Assembly (NCBI RefSeq): GCF_900113375.1
Contig: NZ_FOPC01000015.1
Location: forward strand, 29,221 to 93,220
DNA length: 64,000 nt
Direction of reading: 5' to 3'
Origin: Algoriphagus hitonicola
GTDB taxonomy: Bacteria; Bacteroidota; Bacteroidia; Cytophagales; Cyclobacteriaceae
How positions within the stretch are numbered: the stretch's first letter is position 1; every line of letters starts with the position of its first letter. Shown one piece after another: positions 35,490-45,800 of this stretch. The notes under the pieces were generated by a model. It searched no databases. It saw only the letters and a list, made by a program, of their open reading frames with translations, and was not told where the DNA came from. The position numbers were made by a program, and so were the translations under genes.

Positions 35490-36239
35490 TTACTTCATTT
35501 TCGAAAAAGGCAAGGCCGTAAAAAACTTGGCATCCACCCGCTCGACGATTTTGCCGCTTTCTTCGGAGGCATCTCGAACTTGGATCCACTCCGGATCATT
35601 GGCAAATCGCTGGAAAGCTTCTTCAAATTCGGATTGATTTTCATGTCCCAATAAATAGACGAGTTTGGATTGGCTTCCATCCTTTTCTACGGTCAGAAAA
35701 TAGGGGTAATTTTTCAGCCCCTGTTTTTCAAAAAGTGCTCGGGTATGATCCCTAAATCGAGCCTGAATGTTTTCGATTTTCCCATCAAAGCAATGATAGG
35801 TCCTCAACTGGAATATACCGCTTGCTGAAGGCTTAGGCAGATCATTGAGTCCCGGTGCCAAAACCATGTAGGTCTCTTCAATACTTTTGACGAGCGGACC
35901 GTTTTTACGGGAATCTTCATAGACTTTTTTCCACTCCGGATCATTCAAAAATGACTGCCACATCCGCTCCCTGGCATTTTCGTTAGGATATCCTAAGATA
36001 TAAGTTAACTTGTTATCCGACTTATCCACGGGTAAAAAATAGCCCACATTCTCCATTCCTGCTCGTTCAAAAAGTTTGGTGGTATGATTTTCAAATCTTT
36101 TAATCAGATCTGGCATCTTACCTTCATGAGCGGTATAAACCCGCATTTCGAAATACTTCGAATCCGTAAATGGGGATTGCTGGGCAGAGGCGTTTATGAT
36201 GAAAATAAGCGATAAAATCGCCGTCAACAGCTTGTTCAT
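35490..36239 (-). CDS. exported protein with two NIPSNAP domains
   Basis: Protein of 249 residues with signal NKLLTAILSLIFIINASAQ. Two similar halves follow: YFEMRVYTAHEGKMPDLIKRF and FQLRTYHCFDGKIENIQARF open them, and MWQSFLNDPEWKKVYEDS and AFQRFANDPEWIQVRDAS are the matching helices, so the protein is a tandem NIPSNAP/ferredoxin-like dimeric fold. Bacterial exported members have no proven function. Start ATG 36239. It is convergent with the ABC-F gene and has a terminator at its 3' end. Confidence 0.9.
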   Translation of the reverse strand: MNKLLTAILSLIFIINASAQQSPFTDSKYFEMRVYTAHEGKMPDLIKRFENHTTKLFERAGMENVGYFLPVDKSDNKLTYILGYPNENARERMWQSFLNDPEWKKVYEDSRKNGPLVKSIEETYMVLAPGLNDLPKPSASGIFQLRTYHCFDGKIENIQARFRDHTRALFEKQGLKNYPYFLTVEKDGSQSKLVYLLGHENQSEFEEAFQRFANDPEWIQVRDASEESGKIVERVDAKFFTALPFSKMK

Positions 36240-36359
36240 AGGTTTTTTGGTTTGGTGATTAAGGTTTTAGAAAAGTAAATTACTCCGAATAATTTACCTT
36301 TGAAACCTAATTTTGAACAAGCGCTGAAAAATATCCAAAATTATTATCTATTTGGCCGC

Positions 36360-36551
36360 TTACATCAAGCGCTTAATCGTCCACACGATGATGGCGAAAA
36401 GGAAGACAATGATGGAAATCTTATTAATTCCATGCATCATCCGAAGATTGATATTTGACTTTTGATTGGGGTCAGGCTTTTGAAAAACCCGAACGAAGTA
36501 ATTTCCTACTTCACCCAATTTGAAGAATTCTTTCAGTTTATTATCAGACAT
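36360..36551 (-). CDS. small conserved membrane protein, DUF6728-like
   Basis: 63-residue protein with a charged N-terminus and one C-terminal membrane helix (ISIIVFLFAIIVWTIK). The sequence FFKLGEVGNYFVRVFQKPDP followed by MMHGINKISI resembles a small Bacteroidota-specific family that I associate with DUF6728. Function unknown. Start ATG 36551; it lies 64 bp behind ispG on the same strand side, likely transcribed with or after it. Confidence 0.75.
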   Translation of the reverse strand: MSDNKLKEFFKLGEVGNYFVRVFQKPDPNQKSNINLRMMHGINKISIIVFLFAIIVWTIKRLM

Positions 36552-36615
36552 TTTGGCTTAGTTTATCTCAAAACAGCATGTACCCAGGAAAAGTTTACTT
36601 GATTTTTCCAGGTAG

Positions 36616-38598
36616 TTAGATCGATTCCTGCTCGATCCACATGCCATCTTCCCGAATGATATTGATCAATTCATCTACGGCCTTTTCCGAAGGCACGGAT
36701 CGCTTGACCACTTCTTTTCCTTTATAAAGCGTGATCTTTCCTTTCCCTGATCCCACGTATCCATAGTCGGCATCGGCCATTTCACCCGGACCATTGACGA
36801 TGCATCCCATGATTCCGATTTTCACGCCTTTGAGGTGATCCGTACGCTTCCGGATCATCGCCGTGGTTTCCTGCAAGTCAAACAGCGTTCGACCACAGGA
36901 AGGGCAGGAAATATACTCCGTTTTTGACATGCGAGTCCGTGCGGCCTGCAATACTCCAAAACCAACAGAATTATGCAGCTTGATTTGTTCGGTTACATTT
37001 TCTCTCGTGTGAAAACCTTCCTTTTCGAGCGAAAGCATAATGCCGTCTCCAAGGCCATCCACCAGCAACCCTCCCACATCGGTGGCGGCATAAAGCATGG
37101 TTTGATCAGCTGCCTGATCGGGATAACTCACCTTGACCGTAACAGGAATCCGACAATCAGCCTGAATCAACTTCACAAATGCCCGTCTCAAAGCCGGCAT
37201 GGCGTGCGTATTTTCTGTTTTCAAAATAAGCACTGTATCTTTTCGGTCCTGTACAACCTCAATCGCCTCTTCGATCTGTCCATCGGTAATCTCCAAAAAA
37301 TTCAACTCTGAATGAAAGTTCTGAAAGGCTTTATATTCATCCAGTGAAAAAAGCGGATACTTGTTTTTTTGATCTTTCAAATGCACCCAAACGGAAACGT
37401 TTTGAATTTCTTTCATCCCGTTGGGCAGCATAAAAGGAATAGGATTGATCCCTGAATAGACAAAATCACAACCTTGATCATTCATTTTCCATTTATCGAG
37501 TTCGGGCAGATAAAAATGCCCGACCGCTTTCATTTCCTTCTCGGTAATCCGATCTATTCGGGAAATATCCGTAATCACGCGCGGAACATTGTGATCTCCA
37601 AAATTGAATACCTCTTGACTTTTTCTTTTGGTATATTCAAAAGGATTGATGGGATAATCAGTAATCTCGGAAATAACAGCATGGGAACTCCGCTGTGTAT
37701 AGCGATCGATCAAAGATTTAGCAACTGGCGCTTCAAATTCAGGATCTTCCGTCAAAGAAACACGGACCGTATCGCCAAGACCATCTTCGAGAAGCGTTCC
37801 GATTCCTACTGCAGACTTAATCCTTCCATCTTCTGCTTCCCCAGCCTCGGTCACCCCAAGGTGAAGAGGATATGGCTTGAAGCCTCCTTCGTCCAGCTTT
37901 TGAACCAAAAGTCGGTAAGCCTGAACCATCACTTGTGTATTGGACGATTTCATGGAGATTACGATCTCATGGTAATTTTCATCCGCACAGATCCGCAAAA
38001 ACTCCAAAGCGGACTCTACCATTCCCAATGGCGTATCTCCGTAGCGACTCATGATTCGATCCGAGAGCGAACCGTGATTGGTACCGATTCGCATGGCAGT
38101 ACCATTTTCTTTACAGATTTTGATCAAAGGCAGGAATCGCTCCCGAATCCGCTCCAATTCATCCTGATAGCTGGCATCGGTATATTCGATTACCTCAAAT
38201 TTCTTCTTATCCGCATAATTTCCAGGATTGATTCGGACTTTCTCCACAATTCCGGCAGCTACTTCTGCAGCATTGGGTGTGAAGTGAATATCTGCTACCA
38301 GGGGCGTGATATATCCGAGCTTGCGCAATTCTGCCTTGATATTTCGAAGGTTTTCGGCCTCTTTGATACTGGGAGCAGTGATTCTGATCAATTCACATCC
38401 TGATTGGATCATGCGAATACATTGGTCTACAGAACCTTGAGTATCCATGGTATCCACTGTAGTCATGGACTGCACCACAATGGGATTGTCTCCCCCAATG
38501 ATCACATCTCCGATTTTTACCGGAATGGTTTTTCTGCGGGAATAGCTCGTCAAGCTGTTGCAATAATGCGAATCAAGGCTTTTGATTATGGATTCCAT
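36616..38598 (-). CDS. ispG: 4-hydroxy-3-methylbut-2-enyl diphosphate synthase, long form
   Basis: MEP-pathway enzyme (GcpE) that converts MEcPP to HMBPP using a 4Fe-4S cluster. At 660 residues it is the long form found in Bacteroidota, Chlamydiae and plants, with an insert between the TIM-barrel (N-terminal; VQSMTTVDTMDTQGSVDQ and VADIHFTPNAAEVA) and the C-terminal cluster domain. Cluster ligands are CPSCGRT and MGCIVNGPGEM. Start ATG 38598. The SDR reductase gene is 3 bp upstream in the same direction, so they are probably cotranscribed. Confidence 0.96.
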   Translation of the reverse strand: MESIIKSLDSHYCNSLTSYSRRKTIPVKIGDVIIGGDNPIVVQSMTTVDTMDTQGSVDQCIRMIQSGCELIRITAPSIKEAENLRNIKAELRKLGYITPLVADIHFTPNAAEVAAGIVEKVRINPGNYADKKKFEVIEYTDASYQDELERIRERFLPLIKICKENGTAMRIGTNHGSLSDRIMSRYGDTPLGMVESALEFLRICADENYHEIVISMKSSNTQVMVQAYRLLVQKLDEGGFKPYPLHLGVTEAGEAEDGRIKSAVGIGTLLEDGLGDTVRVSLTEDPEFEAPVAKSLIDRYTQRSSHAVISEITDYPINPFEYTKRKSQEVFNFGDHNVPRVITDISRIDRITEKEMKAVGHFYLPELDKWKMNDQGCDFVYSGINPIPFMLPNGMKEIQNVSVWVHLKDQKNKYPLFSLDEYKAFQNFHSELNFLEITDGQIEEAIEVVQDRKDTVLILKTENTHAMPALRRAFVKLIQADCRIPVTVKVSYPDQAADQTMLYAATDVGGLLVDGLGDGIMLSLEKEGFHTRENVTEQIKLHNSVGFGVLQAARTRMSKTEYISCPSCGRTLFDLQETTAMIRKRTDHLKGVKIGIMGCIVNGPGEMADADYGYVGSGKGKITLYKGKEVVKRSVPSEKAVDELINIIREDGMWIEQESI

Positions 38599-38601
38599 AG
38601 C

Positions 38602-39306
38602 TTATAAATCTCCAAGTTGTGGACGAATAATTACTTCCTCAACCACCGTTTGAGGAGAAAGGTTATAGGCAGCCCAAACGGATTCTGCCACATCGCTCGC
38701 TTTCATAAATCGCTCGATCGGCAGATCTACTCCTTCCCAACTCGCGGTATAGGTAGCGCCAGGTAAAATAGAAGTTACTTTCACCTGATGCGGTTTCATC
38801 TCTTCACGAAGACATTTTGTCATTCCCAACATGGCCCATTTGGAAATAGCATAGCTCCCACCGTTGGGATAAGCAGTTAGCCCGGCAATTGACCCAATAC
38901 TAAAAATATGCCCTGAACGACGCTTGATCATCTGTCCAGTCAAAGCTCGTGTGAGGTAATATGCCGAAAAAAGATTAGTATGCATCATCAATTCAAAATT
39001 CCCCTCAGGCTCATCATGAATAGCTCCGGGAAGAAACAGACCGGTATTATTGACCAAAACATCCACTTCACAAAAATCCTGAACTTGCTTGGCAAAGCGC
39101 ATCACCTCCTGCTTTTTTGACAAATCTGCCACCTCAGTCAATACCTGAATGGAGGGAAATTGCCGGTCTAATTCCTCACGAAGTCTTTTTAAATCTGACT
39201 CATTTCTAGCACAAGTCGCGATTGAAAATCCTTCTGCTGCAAACCGCTCGATAATAGCTCTTCCGATGCCTTTGGTACCACCGGTAACCAAGATGCTTTT
39301 GGGCAT
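38602..39306 (-). CDS. short-chain dehydrogenase/reductase (FabG/sepiapterin reductase-like)
   Basis: NAD(P)-dependent SDR of 234 residues. The dinucleotide motif is TGGTKGIGRAI, the NNTG loop is VNNTGLF, the catalytic serine is in FSIGSIAGL and the catalytic pair is YAISKWA. The substrate is not indicated; length and motifs fit a 3-oxoacyl-ACP reductase-like member. Start ATG 39306. It lies directly upstream of ispG with a 3-bp gap. Confidence 0.92.
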   Translation of the reverse strand: MPKSILVTGGTKGIGRAIIERFAAEGFSIATCARNESDLKRLREELDRQFPSIQVLTEVADLSKKQEVMRFAKQVQDFCEVDVLVNNTGLFLPGAIHDEPEGNFELMMHTNLFSAYYLTRALTGQMIKRRSGHIFSIGSIAGLTAYPNGGSYAISKWAMLGMTKCLREEMKPHQVKVTSILPGATYTASWEGVDLPIERFMKASDVAESVWAAYNLSPQTVVEEVIIRPQLGDL

Positions 39307-39352
39307 TTTATTTCGTATTTTAATAGTTAGTATGACAACTATCTGCCAGCAA

Positions 39353-39360
39353 CAAAGTTA
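39353..39360 (-). promoter_or_regulatory. putative -7 element for the SDR-ispG unit
   Basis: TAACTTTG on the minus strand matches TAnnTTTG and would start a transcript about 40 bases before ATG 39306. A well-spaced -33 TTG is not obvious. Confidence 0.4.
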
Positions 39361-39370
39361 CATTTTTTTA

Positions 39371-42300
39371 TCAAAAGAGCGCAGAAACCTGCATCCTCCC
39401 GATATGAACAATTCGATTGAGTCCTTGGGAATTTCGGCCTTCGTAGGCTAGATTTACCTGCAGGCCATTTCCGACTTTTTGCAGCCAATTAATCGACCAG
39501 GTCACATTAGTCCCTTGAGTCAGCGCCTGAAGCATTTCATATCCTACTGGTGAGTTTGGTTCACCGTTATACTTGATTTCTATCCATTTCAAATTTCCCG
39601 TTAGAGTAGTTTTAATGGCTTTTGCAAATCTCAAATCAATTCCCAACTCATGGATGGAAGCCTCCTCCTCAAATACTTCATTGTCTACATTGACTTTGGA
39701 AACATAGGAATAAGTCCCGGTAGTCCTGAAAAACGGAGAAGGTTGCCAAGCAAATTCAGGCCCAAAATTCTGTTGTTGAATTTGATAATTTCGATTTTCT
39801 AAAAAATCAGAGGCAGAAATCCTCCGTCCCACTCCTCCCAAAAGCCGAAGCGTGGTCCTGGTTGAAAAATTATATCGGGTATTCAGCTTCCAATCCTTTT
39901 GGATCAAATCCTCAAAACCGCCCGACAGCAATTGCTTCAGCTGAGAATCGTACAAGGAAAGGTCAAAACCATAGGAAGCCGATGCTCGATTAAAGAAAAA
40001 ACTCGACCGGATGACTTGTCTCAATGACAGAATCTGCGTTCGGTCTATTCCTCCAATAAAAGGTGATATTCGAGCCAAAAAATCAGCCGAAGTTATTTTT
40101 TTCTCGACACTCAAACTCGAGGTGTTTGAAAATTTGTGCAAAAATGATTTCAGTACACTTCCCTCTTTCCATGATTCGGGAAATCTCGCCTGTACACGAT
40201 AATTCAGCAGCGAAGTGTAAGCTTGCACATAGGTGTCGGTGGGGACAAAAATCTTGATATACAGTTTTTCTTCCGGATTGATGGCTAAATAAAATTCATT
40301 CAACTGCTGTATGCCATCTTCATTATCATCTCTCCAAGTGTGCGTACCATCGCCGTTGGGTGCAGGGATAAAGACAAACTCCCGCTGTAATTCCCTACCA
40401 TTACCGATCGCATAGCTCAATTCATTCCGAATCAAATTATCTCCAAGAGTGCCGCTATAATCGAATTTGCCCATGACTGTTTCCTCCGTGGGCAATTCCC
40501 GCTGAATATATTCCAGCTTACGATAGGTGAAGGTACTGCTAAGCTGATGCTTATCCCATTGCCTTCCGAAGGAAAAATTAGTGGTAAAAGCATCCGTATC
40601 ATCTTCCAAAACGCCCTCAAAAGGCAAGCGGTCTTTCCTCCAAGCCGCATCCAGCCTAAAGGTAGTCGAGGAAGTATCGGGGCTTTGGAGAAAAATCAGA
40701 TGCTCTGCAAAATTCATCGCTGTACTGATTACCGAATCTGTCTCACTATCAATCAATGCATTCCTATCCAATGAAAATTGATAACCTGGCTCAAGGAGTT
40801 TGGATTGATAGGAAATATTTCCCAGATATCGAACCCATTCCGAATTGGCAGAGTCCAAAGTGCTCTGCAAGTTGAAAAATTCATTTTTTACCTGAAATCG
40901 ATCTCCAGGCTGAAAATCCCAAGTTGCCTTGTGTTGAGTACCTGCTACGATATCTTCGCGATTTCGAGCATAAAAAAGATAATCAAACCGGTTTTTGGGA
41001 TCCTTTTCCAAGCTGACTCCTGCTCTGAAAAGCCGCTCTGAAGCAGCTGAAGAAAGCATCTCATTAGTGAGTCCCCAATCTCGGTCAAATTCGATGTATC
41101 GAAAGCGGTCTATAAAATTGAAGTTGGTCGAGTTATACTCCATCTCCGTCGATCCGGAGATTTTATATCCTTCTAAAAGGTTAAAATCACGCTGCTCTGA
41201 TTCGTAGCCTAGCTTCCAGGCGAACCCCTGATTATCTTCATTGTCCAGCTCGGAAAATAAGTTTTGGTCTCTATTCGAAAGCGCAAATTCGGTGTAAACT
41301 TTATCCTTATCACTGAGATTGACTCGAGTACCGGCCGTAAGCATACTGCGGCCATCAGGAGCTGGCAGTTGGGTCAAAATCGAATAATCACCCTGGGAAA
41401 TTCCATTGATCGGTGGAATAAACTCATAGACCGTTCCATTTGATAATTGGTTTAGGCGTCGGTAATTTCCATTTCCCTGCCCTACCTGAGCAAATGACAA
41501 ATCAAAAAAGGCTTGGTTTGGATCAGTGGAATATCGGTAGTAAACCAGCGGATTTCCTTGAGCATCCTCTTCCACAACTCGTTCATACAAAATCCTCGTT
41601 GGGTCAAAAGCCACACTATCAATGCGGGGGATTTGGGCGTCTTCCACCTGATCTCCCACAGAAGCCAATAAAGCGGTTTCTTCGGGCGAAAATTCCGCGA
41701 AAAGGGGCCGATTCCGATTGTCTTTTTCTTGGTAATAATTGAGGTATAATTCCACTTTCCCATTGGTCTGCAAATGGTTGGCTCCGACGATGGATCGGGA
41801 GTAATTTCGCTCGGCATATTCAAAATCTACCCGAAGGCGAGAGTATTGGGTGATCAGGACCTTGGGAGTAAAGGTGATTTCGGCCTGATTATAGTCGATC
41901 ACATAATCTGCATTGAAGCCCCGCTGCAGCAATTTACCATCTAAAAAAACCCGTTCAGAATTTGCCATGATAATGACAAATCGCTCATTATTGGGACCAT
42001 TTAGTCGGTAAGGTCCCAAAACTCCTTCCAAAACCGGAACCTGAATCGAGGCGAATTTCCCCTTGGCCACAGAGGCAAAACCCTGTGTGCTGGCTTTCCA
42101 GTTTTTACCCATATCATACTGAGTCGTCAGTTGAAGTCCCTGGGCGTTTTTGTAATATCGAAGAAATTCAGATTGCCTTTGCTGCAAGACAATATCTCCT
42201 GCTGCCAATCGAAAGTCATCATTATAAAGCTCGATCAGTACATTGTCAAAATCCTGTATCTGCTGCGTATTTCCTTCGGGCTGAAAAGGCACATTTTGAT

Positions 42301-42841
42301 CGGTAATACTGGCGCGTATGTTGAGGTTTTCGGCAATTTCCCCCTCGAGCTGCAAATTGAGACTGGAGTTGACAAAAACATTTTGTGCATTGCCAAAGGA
42401 TATTCCCCGGGTGAGACTGCCGCTTTTGTACAAATTACTCGTGGGAAACAATTCCTCATTTAGATCCCAATCGGTTGTCTGAATCGTTCGATTGTCATAA
42501 AATCGGGCCAGGGAATCGTAATCACTTTCCAAGGTCCTACTTGAAATCGGCCGGTCAAACCGAATGGCGAAGGTTCGATAGCAAAGCTTCACAGAATTGA
42601 TTTCAGGACGAACTGGAGAACTTAGTCTCACCTGATTGGTACTTAATTCAAACTGAAAAGGAACGTTATTTCCCTCCGGATCATTGAGACGAATACTTTC
42701 TTCGATTCCGGAAAGGGAATCCAGTTCTACTCCTTGTCTTAGGCTCTCCACAGAAACCCAACGACATTTCACTTGGGCCCAACCATGCGTCGTGGTCGCT
42801 CCCAAAATCACTATCATCCAGATTAAAACGCCTATTTTCAA
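39371..42841 (-). CDS. very large outer-membrane beta-barrel protein, probable TTG start
   Basis: Exported protein of 1156 residues, rich in amphipathic beta strands throughout. A TTG start at 42839-42841 gives KIGVLIWMIVILGATTTHGWAQ, a full signal peptide; an ATG at 42817 would shorten it, and a TTG at 42862 adds seven polar residues. Segments such as SLTRGISFGNAQNVFVNSSL, NIRASITDQNVPFQPEG and QDFDNVLIELY, repeated strands with D/N-rich turns, and a final strand VHIGRMQVSALF indicate an outer-membrane barrel of at least two dozen strands. I recall similar uncharacterised proteins in Cytophagales and see a remote resemblance to SprA-type sequence, but assign no function. It follows the sensor kinase gene by 38 bp. 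Confidence 0.68.
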   Translation of the reverse strand: MKIGVLIWMIVILGATTTHGWAQVKCRWVSVESLRQGVELDSLSGIEESIRLNDPEGNNVPFQFELSTNQVRLSSPVRPEINSVKLCYRTFAIRFDRPISSRTLESDYDSLARFYDNRTIQTTDWDLNEELFPTSNLYKSGSLTRGISFGNAQNVFVNSSLNLQLEGEIAENLNIRASITDQNVPFQPEGNTQQIQDFDNVLIELYNDDFRLAAGDIVLQQRQSEFLRYYKNAQGLQLTTQYDMGKNWKASTQGFASVAKGKFASIQVPVLEGVLGPYRLNGPNNERFVIIMANSERVFLDGKLLQRGFNADYVIDYNQAEITFTPKVLITQYSRLRVDFEYAERNYSRSIVGANHLQTNGKVELYLNYYQEKDNRNRPLFAEFSPEETALLASVGDQVEDAQIPRIDSVAFDPTRILYERVVEEDAQGNPLVYYRYSTDPNQAFFDLSFAQVGQGNGNYRRLNQLSNGTVYEFIPPINGISQGDYSILTQLPAPDGRSMLTAGTRVNLSDKDKVYTEFALSNRDQNLFSELDNEDNQGFAWKLGYESEQRDFNLLEGYKISGSTEMEYNSTNFNFIDRFRYIEFDRDWGLTNEMLSSAASERLFRAGVSLEKDPKNRFDYLFYARNREDIVAGTQHKATWDFQPGDRFQVKNEFFNLQSTLDSANSEWVRYLGNISYQSKLLEPGYQFSLDRNALIDSETDSVISTAMNFAEHLIFLQSPDTSSTTFRLDAAWRKDRLPFEGVLEDDTDAFTTNFSFGRQWDKHQLSSTFTYRKLEYIQRELPTEETVMGKFDYSGTLGDNLIRNELSYAIGNGRELQREFVFIPAPNGDGTHTWRDDNEDGIQQLNEFYLAINPEEKLYIKIFVPTDTYVQAYTSLLNYRVQARFPESWKEGSVLKSFLHKFSNTSSLSVEKKITSADFLARISPFIGGIDRTQILSLRQVIRSSFFFNRASASYGFDLSLYDSQLKQLLSGGFEDLIQKDWKLNTRYNFSTRTTLRLLGGVGRRISASDFLENRNYQIQQQNFGPEFAWQPSPFFRTTGTYSYVSKVNVDNEVFEEEASIHELGIDLRFAKAIKTTLTGNLKWIEIKYNGEPNSPVGYEMLQALTQGTNVTWSINWLQKVGNGLQVNLAYEGRNSQGLNRIVHIGRMQVSALF

Positions 42842-42879
42842 ATCTACCCTTTTGTCCGTCAAGGTACTAAAATAGGTGA

Positions 42880-45800
42880 TTATTCGACCAGGGGAAAGGT
42901 CAGGTAAAAAGTCGTTCCTTTTTCAATTTCGGTCTCATACCAGATTTTACCGCCTGCGGTCTCCACACCACTTTTTGCAATCGCCAAACCGAGACCGGAC
43001 CCGGTAGATTTGGTGCTGAAATTGGGAATAAAAATCTTGTCTCTCAACTCTGCCGGAATTCCTTTTCCATTGTCGGTGATTTCTAAAAATACAGCTTGTT
43101 CAGACATCCAAAGCCATATTCTGATTTCAGCTTGCCGGTCTTCCTCTACCGCTTGGATTCCATTGATAATCAAATTGGCGATTACTCTTCCAAATAATTT
43201 ATCATCTCCCATGATCGGAATCTCATCCGCAAAGGAATCATCCTGAAAATGAAGATTTACCCTCCCGTCATTTTTAAACAAGTGTAAAACCCGCTCGACC
43301 AGAGCCTTGAAATTGAGCCGCTCATTTTTAGGAAGTGGCATTTTAGCAAAAGTGCTGAAGGAAGAAGCGATTCCGCTCAAGGCATCCACTTGATGAATGA
43401 GCGTTTCCAATGAAGCGCGGAGCTTATGAAGGTCAGTCAATCCGCCTGCCTCCTGCAAGCGGATCAAATGCTGCAGGGTAAGTTTCATCGGGGTGAGTGG
43501 ATTTTTGATTTCATGAGCCACTTGCTTGGCCATTTCCCTCCAAGCAGATTCTTTCTCTGTGGATGCCAAAATCTTTTTACTGTTTTCCAGCTTAAAAAGC
43601 ATGTTATTATATTCATTGACCAGCAATCCGATTTCATCCTTACTTTCCCAGTTCATGGGTTCATTATTTTCCAGATTGGTGGTTTTTAATTTTTGGGTCA
43701 AAAGTTTAAATGGCAGTGTTAGATTTTTTGAAACAAAATATGATACGATCAAAAACAGGATGAAAATGATCACAAAAGCATTAAAAATATTGCTGATCAC
43801 ATCCGAAATCAAGGTATTCAATTCCGTTTCAGATTCGAAAAACGGAACCGAAAGGATTCCTGCAATCCCTTGATCACTTGCCGAAGGAATCGCCAAATAC
43901 ACCGCTTTGTAATTTAGCTTTCCAATTCGCTCATCTGCCAGAAACTGAAGTTGGTTTTGCTCCACAATCTCAGAAAGTGCCTGAGGATTGACCCGCGGAG
44001 CAAGTATTTTTTTGTCGAAAATATTCGTTCGATTGGTCGCCTCCAATTCGCCCTCAGCCGAATAAATATGAATATCAGCGGCTATTGTATTGGCAAGTGC
44101 GACCACTTCTTCGTTGAGTTCGTCTTGGTCGATTTGGCCAGGGGCACGGTTGCTTAGAAACCCAGCTAAATTCCCACGGATCAGGGCAGCTTTTTGGATA
44201 TATTGTCGGTCGAGATCCTCTCGATAGCTATTGGCAAGCAAACCTACCGTGATAATTGAGATAATAATAATGGGAAAGAAAAAAGCAAAATTGAGGTACA
44301 ATTGAAGCTTCGTGGAATAATTGAATTCGAAGGTCTTGTATCCTTTTAGAATGGTATTGATCAGGATCGTCACAAATGTCAAAAAAACAAAGGTCACGAA
44401 GTAAAGCGAAATATTACCAAAGAAATACGAAAAGGGTTGGTTAGGCGAGGAAATTATAATGAGCTCTTCACCGCTCATAATCCCTAAGTGATGGTAAAAG
44501 GCTTCGTGAATACCTGATCGTAAAAGCTTATCCTCCGACAGTCGACTAATGAGCTTGGAATTGAGATAATTGAAAGACCCGGTATTTCGGATCAATTCCC
44601 CTTCTTTGAAAATGGCGTAATCATAGCGCAAGGGATCCAGCTGATCATTGTATTTTTTATCCAAAAGTAATTTGGGATAAACTGACCCCGGCTGAACCCG
44701 AAGCTGTCGCAGCTCCAGGTAAATGGTCCCAAGCGTATTTCCTTCTCTGGAAATCGGAAGGAATCCCACGAATTGATTCCCCAAATTCCCGTCATTTCCC
44801 CGAATGAAATACAGATCTTTCAGGGAGGTGAGAAAATCGGATTTGATGTATTGATCCCGTAATTCAGACAATGGCCGAGCGTCAGAGGTTCCTCCCAAAT
44901 CCTGTCCATTGGCAGAAAAAATTCGAATATTCACTTCAAACTGATCAAAATAATTATCCAGGTAAATTCTTCTGATTTTGGTCTCGATGGGCTCTTTGGA
45001 TAGTAGAGGATCTGCTAGCCGGTTTTGAATAAACAAATCAGACTTGATTCTGGTAAAAATCTCACTCAGAAAAAATTCCGTCATCACATCACTTTCAATC
45101 AGGTTTTGATTGGCAAAACGGATTTTACTCTGATTCAACTCCTCTTGTTGCGTTTGGAAAGTACTAATCCCCGAAATCAAAGCCACGATCAAACTGGTAA
45201 AGAAGAAAGTCAAAAAGGTATTTAATCCCAGCCGGAATACATTTTGGTAAAGTTGAAAACGGACAACCAAGGCCAAAAAGAACAGATGGACCATCCAAGA
45301 AATGCCCAGCCAGCCTTCCCATAGAAATAAACCCAAGGCAATGGGAAGTCCATAAATCAAAATCCCCCGATAATAAAATGATTTTCTCTGCTCCAACTTA
45401 AAAAGCAAACTGATCAGCGTCAGTGACAGCAAACCATAGACCGCTGCCCATAAAAAAATGATCAAAAAACTGATTCCTTCAAACCATCCAAAAGTCGGAA
45501 TGGCACTGATATCCAGAGGCCATTGGGAATTGGAAATCAAATCTCCCGGCAAGCGCCAAATAAGAACAAAACACAACAACAAGAGAATAAATACAATGCT
45601 TCCGAATAAGATTAAATCCTGAGGTTGGTTGAGAACTTTAATTTTTCGATGGGTTTTTTCTGATGCCAGTTGAAAAATCACCATTCCTACGATAAAAACT
45701 CCAAAGATCGTATTCAACAATAAATCCCCAAGACTTGGATTGAGCCAAGAGGATGCGTATTGGGCGGGATTGAATAATTCGAAATTAAAATAGGTGCCCG

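Noticed and set aside
37474..38403. 309-codon open frame on the plus strand inside ispG
   Set aside because: It lies antisense to strongly conserved ispG motifs, has no recognisable domain and no promoter; it is an antisense shadow.
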